A model generated the notes under the pieces. That model was not told where the DNA came from, ran no database searches, and saw nothing but the letters and a program-made list of their open reading frames with translations. From IMG/VR virus record IMGVR_UViG_3300024518_002533, positions 1 to 53,352 of that record: a DNA stretch of 53,352 nucleotides; one strand, 5' to 3'. The translations under genes and the position numbers were made by a program. Position 1 is the first letter of the stretch. Each line of letters starts with the position of its first letter. Source of the stretch: a virus. Below are positions 23,712 through 31,856 of the stretch, one piece after another.

Positions 23712-24191
23712 CTATGCGTTTTCGTACCAATCGTCCAGGAGGTAACCCAGCGCGATCAGTGCCGCAACAATAGTAGCTTCGGCTAAATGGCCAACGACGG
23801 GTCCGGCTGTCCCGTCATTGGTCCATAGTGCGCCTAGCTTGATGCGGGCGTGCGGGGCGTAGGTAACGCCTTGCTTGTTGGTGTCCACTCCGTTTACTTG
23901 AACTACTTCCTCGCCACGGAGAACGCCGTTTAGATTGTCGTTGACACCCGTCGCAGCGCTGTCGTAGGGCAGCCATAGCTTGGTTGCGTCTACAAAGGAC
24001 ATCAGCAAACCCGGGCGCAGATAGGTTGTTCGCCCGGTGTGGCTTTCGTCGCGAGCTGCGCCGCTAATGTTGATCGCTTGCGTCTGCAGATTGGCTAGCG
24101 TTTGGTCGCCCCAAGATACGACACTTTCGAACGTCGTGTGTACGTCGTGAACGCCTGGCGTCTGGTGGGTGACTCCGGGTAGATGTCCCAT
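23712..24191 (-). CDS. Head decoration protein, lambda gpD-like
   Basis: 159 aa. The core TYLRPGLLMSFVDATKLWLPY, then NLNGVLRGEEVVQVNG and ARIKLGALWTNDG, matches the gpD-type capsid decoration family, trimeric knobs that stabilise the expanded shell. The C-terminal segment (IVAALIALGYLLDDWY) is an added helix. It lies between the protease/scaffold and capsid genes as in lambda. Confidence 0.8.
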   Translation of the reverse strand: MGHLPGVTHQTPGVHDVHTTFESVVSWGDQTLANLQTQAINISGAARDESHTGRTTYLRPGLLMSFVDATKLWLPYDSAATGVNDNLNGVLRGEEVVQVNGVDTNKQGVTYAPHARIKLGALWTNDGTAGPVVGHLAEATIVAALIALGYLLDDWYENA

Positions 24192-24270
24192 CGTTATTTA
24201 CTCCAGTGTGTTTCGTGATCCTTTGGTTAATGGGGCTGTGTTGCTGTTGGTCTTGTTCGGATTGGGACGA

Positions 24271-26313
24271 CTAACGTACGAGTGGCTGCTGTGCGTTCGT
24301 GGGTGGAAGCAAGCCAGCGGTTCGCATCATGGCGTCAGCTGCTTGGATCGATTGCTCCTCGGACATATCGCTGTCTCCGGAAAACTGGTCTGGCTGGTCG
24401 TTGACCTGGAACGGCATGCCATTTCCAAATGCACCTGGCTGCTGCTGACCGAAAACGACGGAGTTCAGGTCGTTGCCGATCGTCTGCGACGTTTGCCCAG
24501 TCAATGCCGATCCGTCGTTGCCGGCTTTCAGCATATGGATTCGCTGGAACATGCCAGCGAACGTTGGGTCTTCTTTGTTTAGCTGGCCAGTTTGACTGAA
24601 CGTCAATTCGTTGTGTGTGAGTAGCTGCACGAACGCCTGCGCCTCGTCGGGTCGCATTCGCTGACCTTGAACTAACGAACGTAGTTCGCCGGCAATCAAA
24701 TGCTTCTCGACGTCTTGGCGTGCTTTGGTGGCGTTGCTGAACTGCAGGTCTTTGCCGTTGGCAATCGACGCCGTGTCTCCGGCCTGCATCTTGTGCATCA
24801 GTCGCACCGCATCGGGTGTCCACGCTTTGCCGGTCGCTGGGTTGGTCGGCGATCGCTTCAGGAGATTCATTGCAAAAGTAAGTTCGTCTTGAGACATAGC
24901 AATAGGGGCCGGTTGCTGAACCTTGGAACCTTCCGGTGCCTGAGTTCCGTATCCCTGCCCTTCCTCCATTTCTTGATAGTTGAGAACCGCTTTCGCCGCT
25001 CGGTAGATTGCCTCGATCGCGTTGTCGGCTCCAACATTGGGCCCGGCATCAATCCCTAGTTGTTTTAGCAGCTCTAGGCAGCTGTCAATAGTTATAACCT
25101 CAGAATTGGTACGCGTGCCAGAGTAGCTTGGCTGACCCATGGTCATCGAGCAGGCTAGACCATCGGTCGGGATGAACGGCTTTTGGTCGGTCATTACGGG
25201 ATGGACTACCGCCGCCACGTGGGTGATTACGTCGCGGTAATCGTTGCCTTTTCCGTCTCCCCAGTTCTTAGCTCGGATACTCAAGTCTTTGATTTTCGTG
25301 CCGAAGTTCTCGGCGTCGGCATCCGTGGACGGCTCGATTTCGACCGTCAGCGCTCCAGTTGCTTCGTCGAAGTCGATGTCCGTAAGCCAGCCGGCGTTGT
25401 CCTTCGGGTTCTCGCTCGGGTCGCGGTCTAGGATCGGCTCCGGGTCGCCGTTGTGGGTGTAAGGTACGGGAATGGACGTGCCGTTGTTGAGGAGCGTACG
25501 CGTTGATTTCGCCCAGTCCCGAATTCGATCCTTGGGAATGTCGATACGGTTCCCTTGCGGGTAATACGTTCCCGGTCGCATGACTTCCTTTTTGAATCGC
25601 TTAGGCATATTTGGCTTCCCTTGCGAAAATGGAACGAGTTCCCCTTCGCTCTTTTCTGTCGATTCTAAGGCGTCGAAGCTGTGCAGAATTTCGCCCATGG
25701 CGTCCCACACTTCCTCTGAATTGAGCGACGGGACCTGGCGCTTGCCTTGCTTCAATGCCTCGAATACTAACGCTTCGGTGTCACCTGCGCCAACCGATTC
25801 GGCGTTAATTCCTGATAAAAGAGCCGATTGCAGCTCGGGATGGTCCCGGACATATTGCACGGTTAGGTCGAATCCTTTGACCTGTGCCGGATCTCGGGCA
25901 CGGCTGAGTTTGCTAATAAACGAGCCCCGGTTTTGCCTTCCGCTGGCGTCTGCGCCTAGAAATTGGTCGACAACCTCATCGAATGCGTCGTTGTATTCCC
26001 TCGCCTGCCCCTCGATTAGCTGGTGCTGCTCGCGCATGGCGTCGCGGAAAGCCGTAATCGTTGCCGTATCTGCCGTATCCAGGGTCTCGGCGATATCCTT
26101 GTAGAGTTGTGAACGCCGGAACCGCTTATCGTTTTGGGCCCCTCGCTGCTGCTCTTTCTCGCTGGATGTAACCCGTGCCGCTTCCCGCCGCTGGGTTGCT
26201 TCGCCGAGTTTGGCGCGGTGGACTCCAGTCAGCTTCCAACACCAATTGCGCATCTTGAAGCCGTTTTTTGGTCCGCCCGTAGGTCCGCATGGATGGGTTC
26301 CGGTTTCTGGCAT
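24271..26313 (-). CDS. Prohead protease/scaffold-like protein
   Basis: 680 aa starting MPETGTHPCGPTGG at 26313, with CAGCAGGAATCG upstream. Residues 20-220 are helical and charged. Residues 245-400 resemble a prohead protease of the Mu gpI type: MRPGTYYPQGNRIDIPKD, VPYTHNGDP, AGWLTDIDFDEATGALTVEI, IKDLSIRAKNW, ITHVAAVVHPV. Residues 450-680 are Gln-rich and helical, like a scaffold. Likely cleaves itself and the capsid protein during maturation. Divergent from the plus-strand gene at 26392. Confidence 0.6.
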   Translation of the reverse strand: MPETGTHPCGPTGGPKNGFKMRNWCWKLTGVHRAKLGEATQRREAARVTSSEKEQQRGAQNDKRFRRSQLYKDIAETLDTADTATITAFRDAMREQHQLIEGQAREYNDAFDEVVDQFLGADASGRQNRGSFISKLSRARDPAQVKGFDLTVQYVRDHPELQSALLSGINAESVGAGDTEALVFEALKQGKRQVPSLNSEEVWDAMGEILHSFDALESTEKSEGELVPFSQGKPNMPKRFKKEVMRPGTYYPQGNRIDIPKDRIRDWAKSTRTLLNNGTSIPVPYTHNGDPEPILDRDPSENPKDNAGWLTDIDFDEATGALTVEIEPSTDADAENFGTKIKDLSIRAKNWGDGKGNDYRDVITHVAAVVHPVMTDQKPFIPTDGLACSMTMGQPSYSGTRTNSEVITIDSCLELLKQLGIDAGPNVGADNAIEAIYRAAKAVLNYQEMEEGQGYGTQAPEGSKVQQPAPIAMSQDELTFAMNLLKRSPTNPATGKAWTPDAVRLMHKMQAGDTASIANGKDLQFSNATKARQDVEKHLIAGELRSLVQGQRMRPDEAQAFVQLLTHNELTFSQTGQLNKEDPTFAGMFQRIHMLKAGNDGSALTGQTSQTIGNDLNSVVFGQQQPGAFGNGMPFQVNDQPDQFSGDSDMSEEQSIQAADAMMRTAGLLPPTNAQQPLVR

Positions 26314-26331
26314 GGCGATCGATTCCTGCTG

Positions 26332-26386
26332 TTGACGTTCCCCGGATAGTATATTATCGAGCGTGCAACCTCAAAATAGGAGACAA
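26332..26386. promoter_or_regulatory. Divergent promoter region
   Basis: This 78-bp space separates the minus-strand protease gene and the plus-strand gene at 26392. It contains TTGACG (26332-26337) and the near-palindromic AT-rich core GATAGTATATTATC (26345-26358), which supplies TATTAT on plus and TATACT on minus. On the minus strand TTTTGA lies 17 bp from TATACT; on plus the spacing from TTGACG is 14 bp, shorter than ideal. Confidence 0.4.
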
Positions 26387-26391
26387 GCCCC

Positions 26392-27738
26392 GTGTCACTA
26401 ACGCCAGCCGAATACTTGGATTTATTCGAAGATATCGGGTCAATCATTAAGGCAATCGACATCTTTCACGGAACCGCTGCCGGACCAACCGGGACTCCGG
26501 ACACGGTGGCAAACCTACGGGACCATCTCTATGCGACCTTGAACACCAATACCTCGGAAAACACTATTCGGGGAATCCGTGACGCGTACGAAAACTACGC
26601 GAACGGCATGTCATCCAATATATCGCGGCTGCTGGATCTCGCTCACCAGCGGCTCACCGATCGTGATACTGTCGTCTACAAACTTCTCTCCACGCCGATT
26701 TTCGATATCCAAGAGCTACTAGCGGAAATCATTCGCGACCTGCGAGCCCAGGGCCTCACATTCAATCAATCGGTGTCCACGGTCCCTGCCCAAGGGTCAG
26801 CAATCGCTGCCAACACGGGAGACGGGACGGTTTATCTTACGAACATACTGGACGGCTACACGCCTCCGTCTTTCGACATGGCGCCCCAGTTCGATTATAC
26901 CGGACGTGACTCAGAACTAATCGTTCCAGCCGAAACATTGACGTTCACATGCACACAAGACGCAGACTCGGACGACGTTGCCCGCGGCGAAGAAACTTTT
27001 ATCGTTGAAGGTGAATCGGGATGGCGACGGCAGTATGACTGGTTGCTCGAGGGTTCGGGAATCACCGGCACAATGTCAACAGACAACGCAGCGGGAATTG
27101 TCGCCAACCGAGATTTCGAAAGTTGGAATGATTCGAACATTCCCGAATCTTGGGACGTGATTAGCGGTGCGCCTGGCGTCGACTTCACCCCCGAATACGA
27201 AGTTGCGAACGTGATCGCCGGGCAAGCTTCCCTGCATGCGTTGGGCGACTTCGAGTTGAACCAAATCATTCCGCCCGGAATCGGTATCCGCCCAAATCGG
27301 CTTTATCGTATTTCGCTCTGGACAAGTGCCCCCATCGCAACTACGTCAACGCTCGACTTCGACATCTACAGCGAGGCCGGCATTGTCTCATTCCCGCCTG
27401 GCGTTTCCACTAGCACTATCGGAGATGCCGTCGTACCTCGCACCGCGTTAATGATGATGCCCGCCAGCATTCCCGACGATATGCGTTTTCGTTTGAAGAG
27501 TTCCGCGTTTCAAGAAGAATACTACGTCGACCGCCTGTCCTTCGCCCCGGTTAGATACTTCGGTGGCGTCGGCGTCAACATCCTAGCTGGGTCGGTTGAC
27601 TTCAGACGGCACGATCGCTTCACCGGTGCGGTTAGCAACGTGGAGGGAACGTTCCAGAGATACTGGCGTAGACGGTATGGCGTCCAAATGCCCAGTGCAA
27701 CATCGTTGTTTGATTTCGACGACTCACTTGCTGAGTGA
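26392..27738 (+). CDS. Plus-strand virion-like protein
   Basis: 448 aa with a GTG start at 26392 after ATAGGAGACAAGCCCC. Residues 1-125 are helical (SLTPAEYLDLFEDIGSII, RLLDLAHQRLTDRDTVV). Residues 150-440 are beta-rich and resemble carbohydrate-binding module folds (NRDFESWNDSNIPESWDVIS, IRPNRLYRISLWTSAP), a pattern for binding sugars. It is one of only three plus-strand genes and stands at the head of the minus-strand virion block. Probably a structural or attachment protein; the opposite strand suggests independent control. Confidence 0.65.
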   Translation: MSLTPAEYLDLFEDIGSIIKAIDIFHGTAAGPTGTPDTVANLRDHLYATLNTNTSENTIRGIRDAYENYANGMSSNISRLLDLAHQRLTDRDTVVYKLLSTPIFDIQELLAEIIRDLRAQGLTFNQSVSTVPAQGSAIAANTGDGTVYLTNILDGYTPPSFDMAPQFDYTGRDSELIVPAETLTFTCTQDADSDDVARGEETFIVEGESGWRRQYDWLLEGSGITGTMSTDNAAGIVANRDFESWNDSNIPESWDVISGAPGVDFTPEYEVANVIAGQASLHALGDFELNQIIPPGIGIRPNRLYRISLWTSAPIATTSTLDFDIYSEAGIVSFPPGVSTSTIGDAVVPRTALMMMPASIPDDMRFRLKSSAFQEEYYVDRLSFAPVRYFGGVGVNILAGSVDFRRHDRFTGAVSNVEGTFQRYWRRRYGVQMPSATSLFDFDDSLAE

Positions 27739-27740
27739 AT

Positions 27741-27881
27741 GCTGGAAGCAAAGGACGCAATCGGTCATCACTGGCATGGCGTTACTGACGAGACGCAACC
27801 TAAACGGGTTTGCCACCTTAATGCGTCTGGTCCCTCCGAAAGCCCTGACGGGAACACATCACTTTGCTCTTTGCTTCCAGC
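27741..27881. ncRNA. Long-stem structured element between convergent genes
   Basis: GCTGGAAGCAAAG at 27741-27753 is repeated exactly inverted as CTTTGCTTCCAGC at 27869-27881, a 13-bp stem closing a 115-nt interior. Inside, GACGCA/TGCGTC and TCCC/GGGA can pair, and AACC/GGTT adds a nested hairpin. No convincing gene covers it. It lies between convergent genes (stops at 27738 and 27924). It could be a structured RNA or a bulky two-way terminator; type assigned tentatively. Confidence 0.35.
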
Positions 27882-27923
27882 CGTTGGATTGTACCGACTC
27901 GGTTACTGTCGAATCAATGGTTT

Positions 27924-28166
27924 TTACTGGCGAAGTATCGTCAAGATTTCTTCAAGACCTTCCATTATGTCCGCTATGTCCTGATCTCTTACAGGCTCCA
28001 TTCTGTGCAGGTCTTCAAGCACATCGCTAGGACGCGAGCTGAATAAGTTAACCACGATAATCAGAAGCACTATCGTCCACGGTATCAATCGGTTCCCTAT
28101 GAGGTTCCGGAATGCCTCTGTTCCCAATCCATCGGCGAAACTAATGATTGTCTTTTTTAGTGTCAT
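27924..28166 (-). CDS. Small membrane protein, holin-accessory-like
   Basis: 80 aa. One membrane segment, RLIPWTIVLLIIVVNLFS, at about 26-44, and a charged C-terminal helix (ILRQ end). It overlaps the stop of the holin-like gene by 26 bp, so the two are coupled. Position and size fit a holin partner or antiholin; that role is inferred from context. Confidence 0.6.
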   Translation of the reverse strand: MTLKKTIISFADGLGTEAFRNLIGNRLIPWTIVLLIIVVNLFSSRPSDVLEDLHRMEPVRDQDIADIMEGLEEILTILRQ

Positions 28167-28464
28167 CAGTTACGCCCAATTTCGCTTGGTAAAATTGCCA
28201 TACCCAGTCAAATGCTCGTTCGCCCAAGACACCAGTGCCAGCAGATAACGCGATATAGTAGCCCAGTCGAAAGCCTTCGGTTTTGGGGTCTTCAGAAATA
28301 TAGCCGACAACCGCCACTGAAAAAAATCCGGTCAGCACGCCCCATGCTAGAGTTTTTCCAACGCCCTGAAACTTGCCGTTGACGATGGCACGTGACATTC
28401 CAGCGAAAAAACCGACGATGAAAATTATCGTAAGAAATGATAGCCAACGTGTGTAAATGTCCAT
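28141..28464 (-). CDS. Holin-like membrane protein
   Basis: 107 aa starting MDIYTRWLSFLTIIF at 28464. Three membrane segments are visible: SFLTIIFIVGFFAGMSRA, TLAWGVLTGFFSVAVVGY and YYIALSAGTGVLGERAFDW, with a charged C-terminus (DDTKKDNH). This is the layout of LydA-like phage holins, which open the inner membrane at lysis. The next gene encodes a further small membrane protein. No classical endolysin gene is adjacent. Confidence 0.6.
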   Translation of the reverse strand: MDIYTRWLSFLTIIFIVGFFAGMSRAIVNGKFQGVGKTLAWGVLTGFFSVAVVGYISEDPKTEGFRLGYYIALSAGTGVLGERAFDWVWQFYQAKLGVTDDTKKDNH

Positions 28465-28611
28465 ATCTTCACGTTTCCCAGTGGAATATTCGGTGCCAAA
28501 GATCACTTATCAGGCATGGAAGGAATCCCACTTGGGAATGGACTCTCCACGGCAACCGTCATCAATGGAAGTGGTGGCGGTTGTTTTCATTTTTACAGTG
28601 TATTAGCCCAC

Positions 28612-28644
28612 AAAAAAAGCCAGCGAATAATATCGCTGGCTTTT
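28612..28644 (-). terminator. Rho-independent terminator 2 (bidirectional)
   Basis: GCCAGCGA and TCGCTGGC (28619-28626 and 28633-28640) form an 8-bp stem with a 6-nt loop, flanked by seven A residues on the left and TTTT on the right. On the minus strand it ends in seven T. Second of two tandem terminators after the secreted protein gene at 28785; in the plus direction it could also act. Confidence 0.85.
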
Positions 28645-28681
28645 CGCCAATTCGACCATATTCCAGGTTAATATTTGCCAT

Positions 28682-28713
28682 AAAAAAACAGCCCGCGAAG
28701 AATATCACGGGCT
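28682..28713 (-). terminator. Rho-independent terminator 1
   Basis: On the minus strand CAGCCCG and CGGGCTG pair around a 12-nt loop and are followed by seven T residues (28682-28688). It lies downstream of the secreted gene 28785-29279, in the 278-bp gene-free gap 28507-28784. A further hairpin (CGGGTGC/GCACCCG, about 28724-28749) lies just upstream without a T run. Confidence 0.85.
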
Positions 28714-28784
28714 GCCGGTCTTTCGGGTGCTTCGTCTCAAAGCACCCGATCGAGGATCATGTGGCTCCTGCGCGTGTGTTCATT

Positions 28785-29279
28785 TTACAGCCGCCGCTCG
28801 AGTCGCTCAATTCGACGTTCGCGGCCACGGCGTAACCACCCTAAAGGATCAGCACCGCCGCGACGCAATAGCCCGCCGCGATCGCTACCGTAGCAGTCGC
28901 CGACAACCGGTGCCGCTCGTGGGGCTGGTTCGGTCTGGAATATCGTAGCACTGCCATGACAGCTACCGGGTGCTGCGTACACTTGCGAGCGAGGCACGGG
29001 TGCCGCTTGGATCTCCACTGGTCGAATCGTGGCCTGTCGCTGCACGGTCGTCGCAATGTCCATCGGGATCATCTGAGTCTCGGTGTACGTCTCGGCTTGC
29101 ATCGGAATGGATTGCATGGGGACGGACATGCGCACGCCCGGAACGGCTGCCACGACCGGCGTGCAACCCACACAGGGTACAGCCACCGCTGCCGGTACTG
29201 CGACTACCGATCGTAGTTCCTGGCCGGCTAATGCGACCGTAGCGAACGCTGCGACGATACAAAGTGCTGTGAATTTCAT
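28785..29279 (-). CDS. Secreted hypothetical protein
   Basis: 164 aa with a signal peptide, MKFTALCIVAAFATVALA, cleaved after residue 18. The mature part is Val/Pro/Ala-rich with Cys pairs (VPCVGC, APGSCHG, VGDCYG) and ends in a basic Arg-rich tail (RRGRERRIERLERRL). Not recognised. Tandem terminators follow it. Several neighbours also carry signal peptides, so this block likely acts outside the cytoplasm. Confidence 0.65.
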   Translation of the reverse strand: MKFTALCIVAAFATVALAGQELRSVVAVPAAVAVPCVGCTPVVAAVPGVRMSVPMQSIPMQAETYTETQMIPMDIATTVQRQATIRPVEIQAAPVPRSQVYAAPGSCHGSATIFQTEPAPRAAPVVGDCYGSDRGGLLRRGGADPLGWLRRGRERRIERLERRL

Positions 29280-29330
29280 CTGAGTTACTCGCGAAAAAAG
29301 AAGTGTGTTAACGCTCTTTATCGTACCGAC

Positions 29331-29837
29331 TCACCGCCGCCAGCGGAACAGTCGCCCGCCCCGGTTCTGTGCGTGTCCTGTGGTTCTGCGTTGCATGACT
29401 CGACGCACGGGTTGCCGACCGCCTGTATTGACAATCCGCTGGTCGCTTCCGGAAAGTTGCAGGCAAAAATAGGTGCTGCGACCATTCGATGCACTGGCTG
29501 CCGCGCCTACCGGGTTGCCTGGCGTGTAAAGATAACACGCTCGGAAGTCATGTGCTCCCACCGTGCTCATTCCTACGCCCTCATAGCTTCCGCTGGTCCC
29601 TCCCGCGTGTGACATGCTACGCCGCCTAGCCTGGCTTTGCGCCTTTGCGTTCACGCTCGCCTGTAATCGCGGATCGTGGCGAATCGGATTCAGTCCGCGC
29701 TTGGCTCGCTGAGCGTTCGCCGCTGCAAGAGCGCTGCCGCCACCACCCGTCTGATAGCTGGCTTGCTGCGGCGCGTACGTGACTGGCGTCGAGTAAACAG
29801 GTTGATAGACCGTCGAACTGACGGCACCAGGGCGACG
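29331..29837 (-). CDS. C-terminal part of a gene split by an in-frame UGA
   Basis: From 29837 the frame of the upstream signal-peptide gene continues open for 168 codons after its UGA. It reads RRPGAVSSTVYQPVYSTP (same Gln/Pro/Tyr/Val style as the upstream part), then a Gly-rich stretch, AQRAKRGLNPIRHDPRLQAS, EGVGMSTVGAHDFRACYLY and STYFCLQLSG, a pattern seen in planctomycete-type secreted proteins. No ribosome binding site marks an independent start near 29837. Best read as the distal part of one protein made by UGA read-through, or as a pseudogene half. Confidence 0.6.
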   Translation of the reverse strand, partial: RRPGAVSSTVYQPVYSTPVTYAPQQASYQTGGGGSALAAANAQRAKRGLNPIRHDPRLQASVNAKAQSQARRRSMSHAGGTSGSYEGVGMSTVGAHDFRACYLYTPGNPVGAAASASNGRSTYFCLQLSGSDQRIVNTGGRQPVRRVMQRRTTGHAQNRGGRLFRWRR

Positions 29838-30071
29838 TCACGAGACGCAACCCGCCGGAGTCGATTGCGGCTGGGAGTAGACTACTGGCTGCTGGTACGT
29901 CGTTCGAACGGGTTGCTGATACGGATCAACGTACGTTTCGTCGATCGCAATCCCATACGATTCATCGATCTCCTGTCCGTCCGCCGCCGCGGCACAGATC
30001 ACGAATAGCATCGCACCGATCCACAGATACGCGATGCAAAATAGACACTGCTCGATTCGGTCCCACTTCAC
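29838..30071 (-). CDS. Secreted protein, N-terminal part before an in-frame UGA
   Basis: 77 aa with an N-terminal membrane/signal segment (LFCIAYLWIGAMLFVICAAAADG) and a Tyr/Gln/Pro-rich mature part (DPYQQPVRTTYQQPVVYSQP) ending AGCVS. The stop is TGA followed by CGT at 29840-29835. The reading frame continues beyond it with similar composition (see 29331-29837). UGA followed by C is a known leaky context. The start overlaps the stop of the next upstream gene by 4 bp. Confidence 0.6.
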   Translation of the reverse strand: MKWDRIEQCLFCIAYLWIGAMLFVICAAAADGQEIDESYGIAIDETYVDPYQQPVRTTYQQPVVYSQPQSTPAGCVS

Positions 30072-30268
30072 TTTTCACCCTCTCTCGGGTCAGCTGTAGC
30101 GTTCAACGTTATTTGATATCCTTCGTGTTCACTTTCTAGTTCGGAAATCCGCCGGCAAGCGAAGTGCAAAGCGAGTATCAAACCGCCTTTCAACTTCTTT
30201 GACTTTGCACGAAACTCAGCAGCTAGATTGAGCATCCGCTCATGGATTTCGATATGGTTACTTGGCAT
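30068..30268 (-). CDS. Small helical hypothetical protein
   Basis: 66 aa from MPSNHIEIHERML at 30268; an earlier ATG at 30280 (MEIR) is an alternative and neither has a clear ribosome binding site. Helical and basic (LAAEFRAKSKKLKGGLIL, RRISELESEHEG). It overlaps the stop of the previous gene and the start of the next. Not recognised. Confidence 0.5.
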   Translation of the reverse strand: MPSNHIEIHERMLNLAAEFRAKSKKLKGGLILALHFACRRISELESEHEGYQITLNATADPREGEK

Positions 30269-30476
30269 CCTGATTTCCATTGGTGATGATAGCGAACGCA
30301 ACTTTCTTTAGTTCAGCAGAACCGCCGTTGCCGATTGCGTACTGTATCGCTTCCAGGCGTGCCGCATGCTGGCCTTCGATGAATGTGATCCGATCGACTA
30401 ACGCCGCTATCTGCGCGGTTCCGTTCCCGATGACCGTACCATCCATGGCACGTTTCACTAGCTCGTCTGCGTCCAA
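30258..30476 (-). CDS. Small helical hypothetical protein, TTG start
   Basis: 72 aa. The only in-frame start with a ribosome binding site is a TTG at 30476-30474, preceded by AAGGAAATAACG. Sequence begins MDADELVKRAMDGTVIGN and is helical with IAALVDRITFIEGQHAARLEAI. Not recognised. Part of a tight run of short genes downstream of the DpdA-like gene. Confidence 0.6.
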   Translation of the reverse strand: MDADELVKRAMDGTVIGNGTAQIAALVDRITFIEGQHAARLEAIQYAIGNGGSAELKKVAFAIITNGNQDAK

Positions 30477-30498
30477 CGTTATTTCCTTGGTTGGTCAG

Positions 30499-31161
30499 CT
30501 AAAACCCAAATGTGAGTTGTCGATCGTCACCGCTTGCAACGTCAAGCCAACGCTTAGATCTCGCCCGTTTCTTGTCGCCCATATTCCAATTAATCACCGG
30601 CAATGCTGAGTCAACGGATTCTGCACCAATCGCAATAGCATCGCGTAAACGGTTAACGGTTGAACATCGGCCATAGTGAAATGGCTTTCCGTTCTCGTGG
30701 GCGAACTTACACCACGCGTTCGCGGATTGTTTAAACGCATTAGTTCCGCCCAGGAAAATGCCAGCAAAGTAGTCGATTACCTCCTGCACCATCGCTATCC
30801 CCATCCCGTCTTGCACCGCAAGATACCATGGCAATTCGCTGGGCAATCGATCCAACCAACGCATCGAGAAATCGAGCGACTCCGCACCTTGTGCCGGTAT
30901 GTCCGGAGTCACCGCAACTAAACAACGTTGGACGGCTGTTGGTTGAGCTAAAAACGCATCTAATCGTCTCTGCAAACGATTCGCATGAAATGGTTTTCCA
31001 GCTCGCCAGCTCGAATACGCCCCGTTGTCAAAACCGCAAATCTCTTTAGTCGTCTCGAACTTCGCAGGATCGCGAGCCCACATTCTTCCCCAATGGTGAC
31101 GCCTTAAATATCGGTCCAGACCGTTGGGCTGAACCGTATGCTCACCTAGTAAGATCATCAT
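30499..31161 (-). CDS. dpdA: DpdA-like transglycosylase (7-deazaguanine DNA modification)
   Basis: 220 aa starting MMILLGEHTVQPNG at 31161 with an ATGA overlap. It carries a TGT-barrel pattern: CGFDNGAYSSW (catalytic-type Asp), VAVTPDIPAQGAES, WYLAVQDGMG, FLGGTNAFK, and GRCSTVNRLRDAIAIGAESVDS, as in short phage DpdA homologues. These swap guanine for a 7-deazaguanine in phage DNA and protect it from restriction. No queuosine precursor genes (QueC/D/E, FolE) were seen, so the host would have to supply the base. Confidence 0.7.
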   Translation of the reverse strand: MMILLGEHTVQPNGLDRYLRRHHWGRMWARDPAKFETTKEICGFDNGAYSSWRAGKPFHANRLQRRLDAFLAQPTAVQRCLVAVTPDIPAQGAESLDFSMRWLDRLPSELPWYLAVQDGMGIAMVQEVIDYFAGIFLGGTNAFKQSANAWCKFAHENGKPFHYGRCSTVNRLRDAIAIGAESVDSALPVINWNMGDKKRARSKRWLDVASGDDRQLTFGF

Positions 31162-31814
31162 GGCTTCCCCAGTGCCGCTAGATGACCGTCGAGCCGCTCT
31201 CGGTCCATATACTGATCGTCCCACTTAGTTGCCTTCGTGCTGCCCGTCCATTTCACTCGCCAAAACGGTTGATCGTCCATCTCTTCCACGACGTCTATGA
31301 TGGTCGCACCCTCGGCTGTGAACGCCTTCCGCTCGTTCCCGTTCCACTGGTCGCAGCTCTCGCATGGATACGGTGGTTTGGCGGTCTTCATGTAAATCGT
31401 CACGCCTACTAACGTTTTGGCTGGGCGTTTTGTCGAAACTGGCAGCGGTGGCTGTACTACCGCTGCTGGTGCTGATTCGATGGGAGAAAACGTATCGCTC
31501 CCATCGGGAAGCTCTCGCACGATTAGAATCGTGGACTTCATCAGCGTCGCCTGCACTAACACGCCGTCAACAAAATCGGATCCTACGATCGTTAACAGGT
31601 GGTATCCCGGCTCGGCTTCGAACGTGCAGCTGTTGTTATCCGCAACTTCCGAAGTCGCACCGCTGAAGCAAAATGCATAGTACTTGTGATGCTTGTTCAG
31701 GGTCACGGTGATTGGAGACACCGCTGCCGTTACCTTCACGTAGTCGGTTTCTATATCGACTTCGCCGCCGATGGATGCCGCTGCGAGCCAAAGAAATAGA
31801 ATTATGGTTCGCAT
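31158..31814 (-). CDS. Secreted protein with thioredoxin-like C-terminus
   Basis: 218 aa with a signal peptide (MRTIILFLWLAAASIGG). Residues 20-110 are beta-rich. The C-terminal 80 residues have VGVTIYMKTAKPPYPCESCDQW, a C-x-x-C in a thioredoxin/glutaredoxin-like turn, followed by KAFTAEGATIIDVVEEMDDQPFWRVKW, the usual strand order. Probably a periplasmic or surface redox or scaffold protein. Overlaps the DpdA-like gene start. Confidence 0.65.
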   Translation of the reverse strand: MRTIILFLWLAAASIGGEVDIETDYVKVTAAVSPITVTLNKHHKYYAFCFSGATSEVADNNSCTFEAEPGYHLLTIVGSDFVDGVLVQATLMKSTILIVRELPDGSDTFSPIESAPAAVVQPPLPVSTKRPAKTLVGVTIYMKTAKPPYPCESCDQWNGNERKAFTAEGATIIDVVEEMDDQPFWRVKWTGSTKATKWDDQYMDRERLDGHLAALGKP

Positions 31815-31856
31815 TAGTTAATTCCCCCCCTGTTGTGTCTTGCAATCTGTCATGAT

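Noticed and set aside
29838-29840. UGA as selenocysteine
   Set aside because: No SECIS-like hairpin or selenocysteine tRNA was identified. UGA ends many other genes here, so general recoding is excluded.
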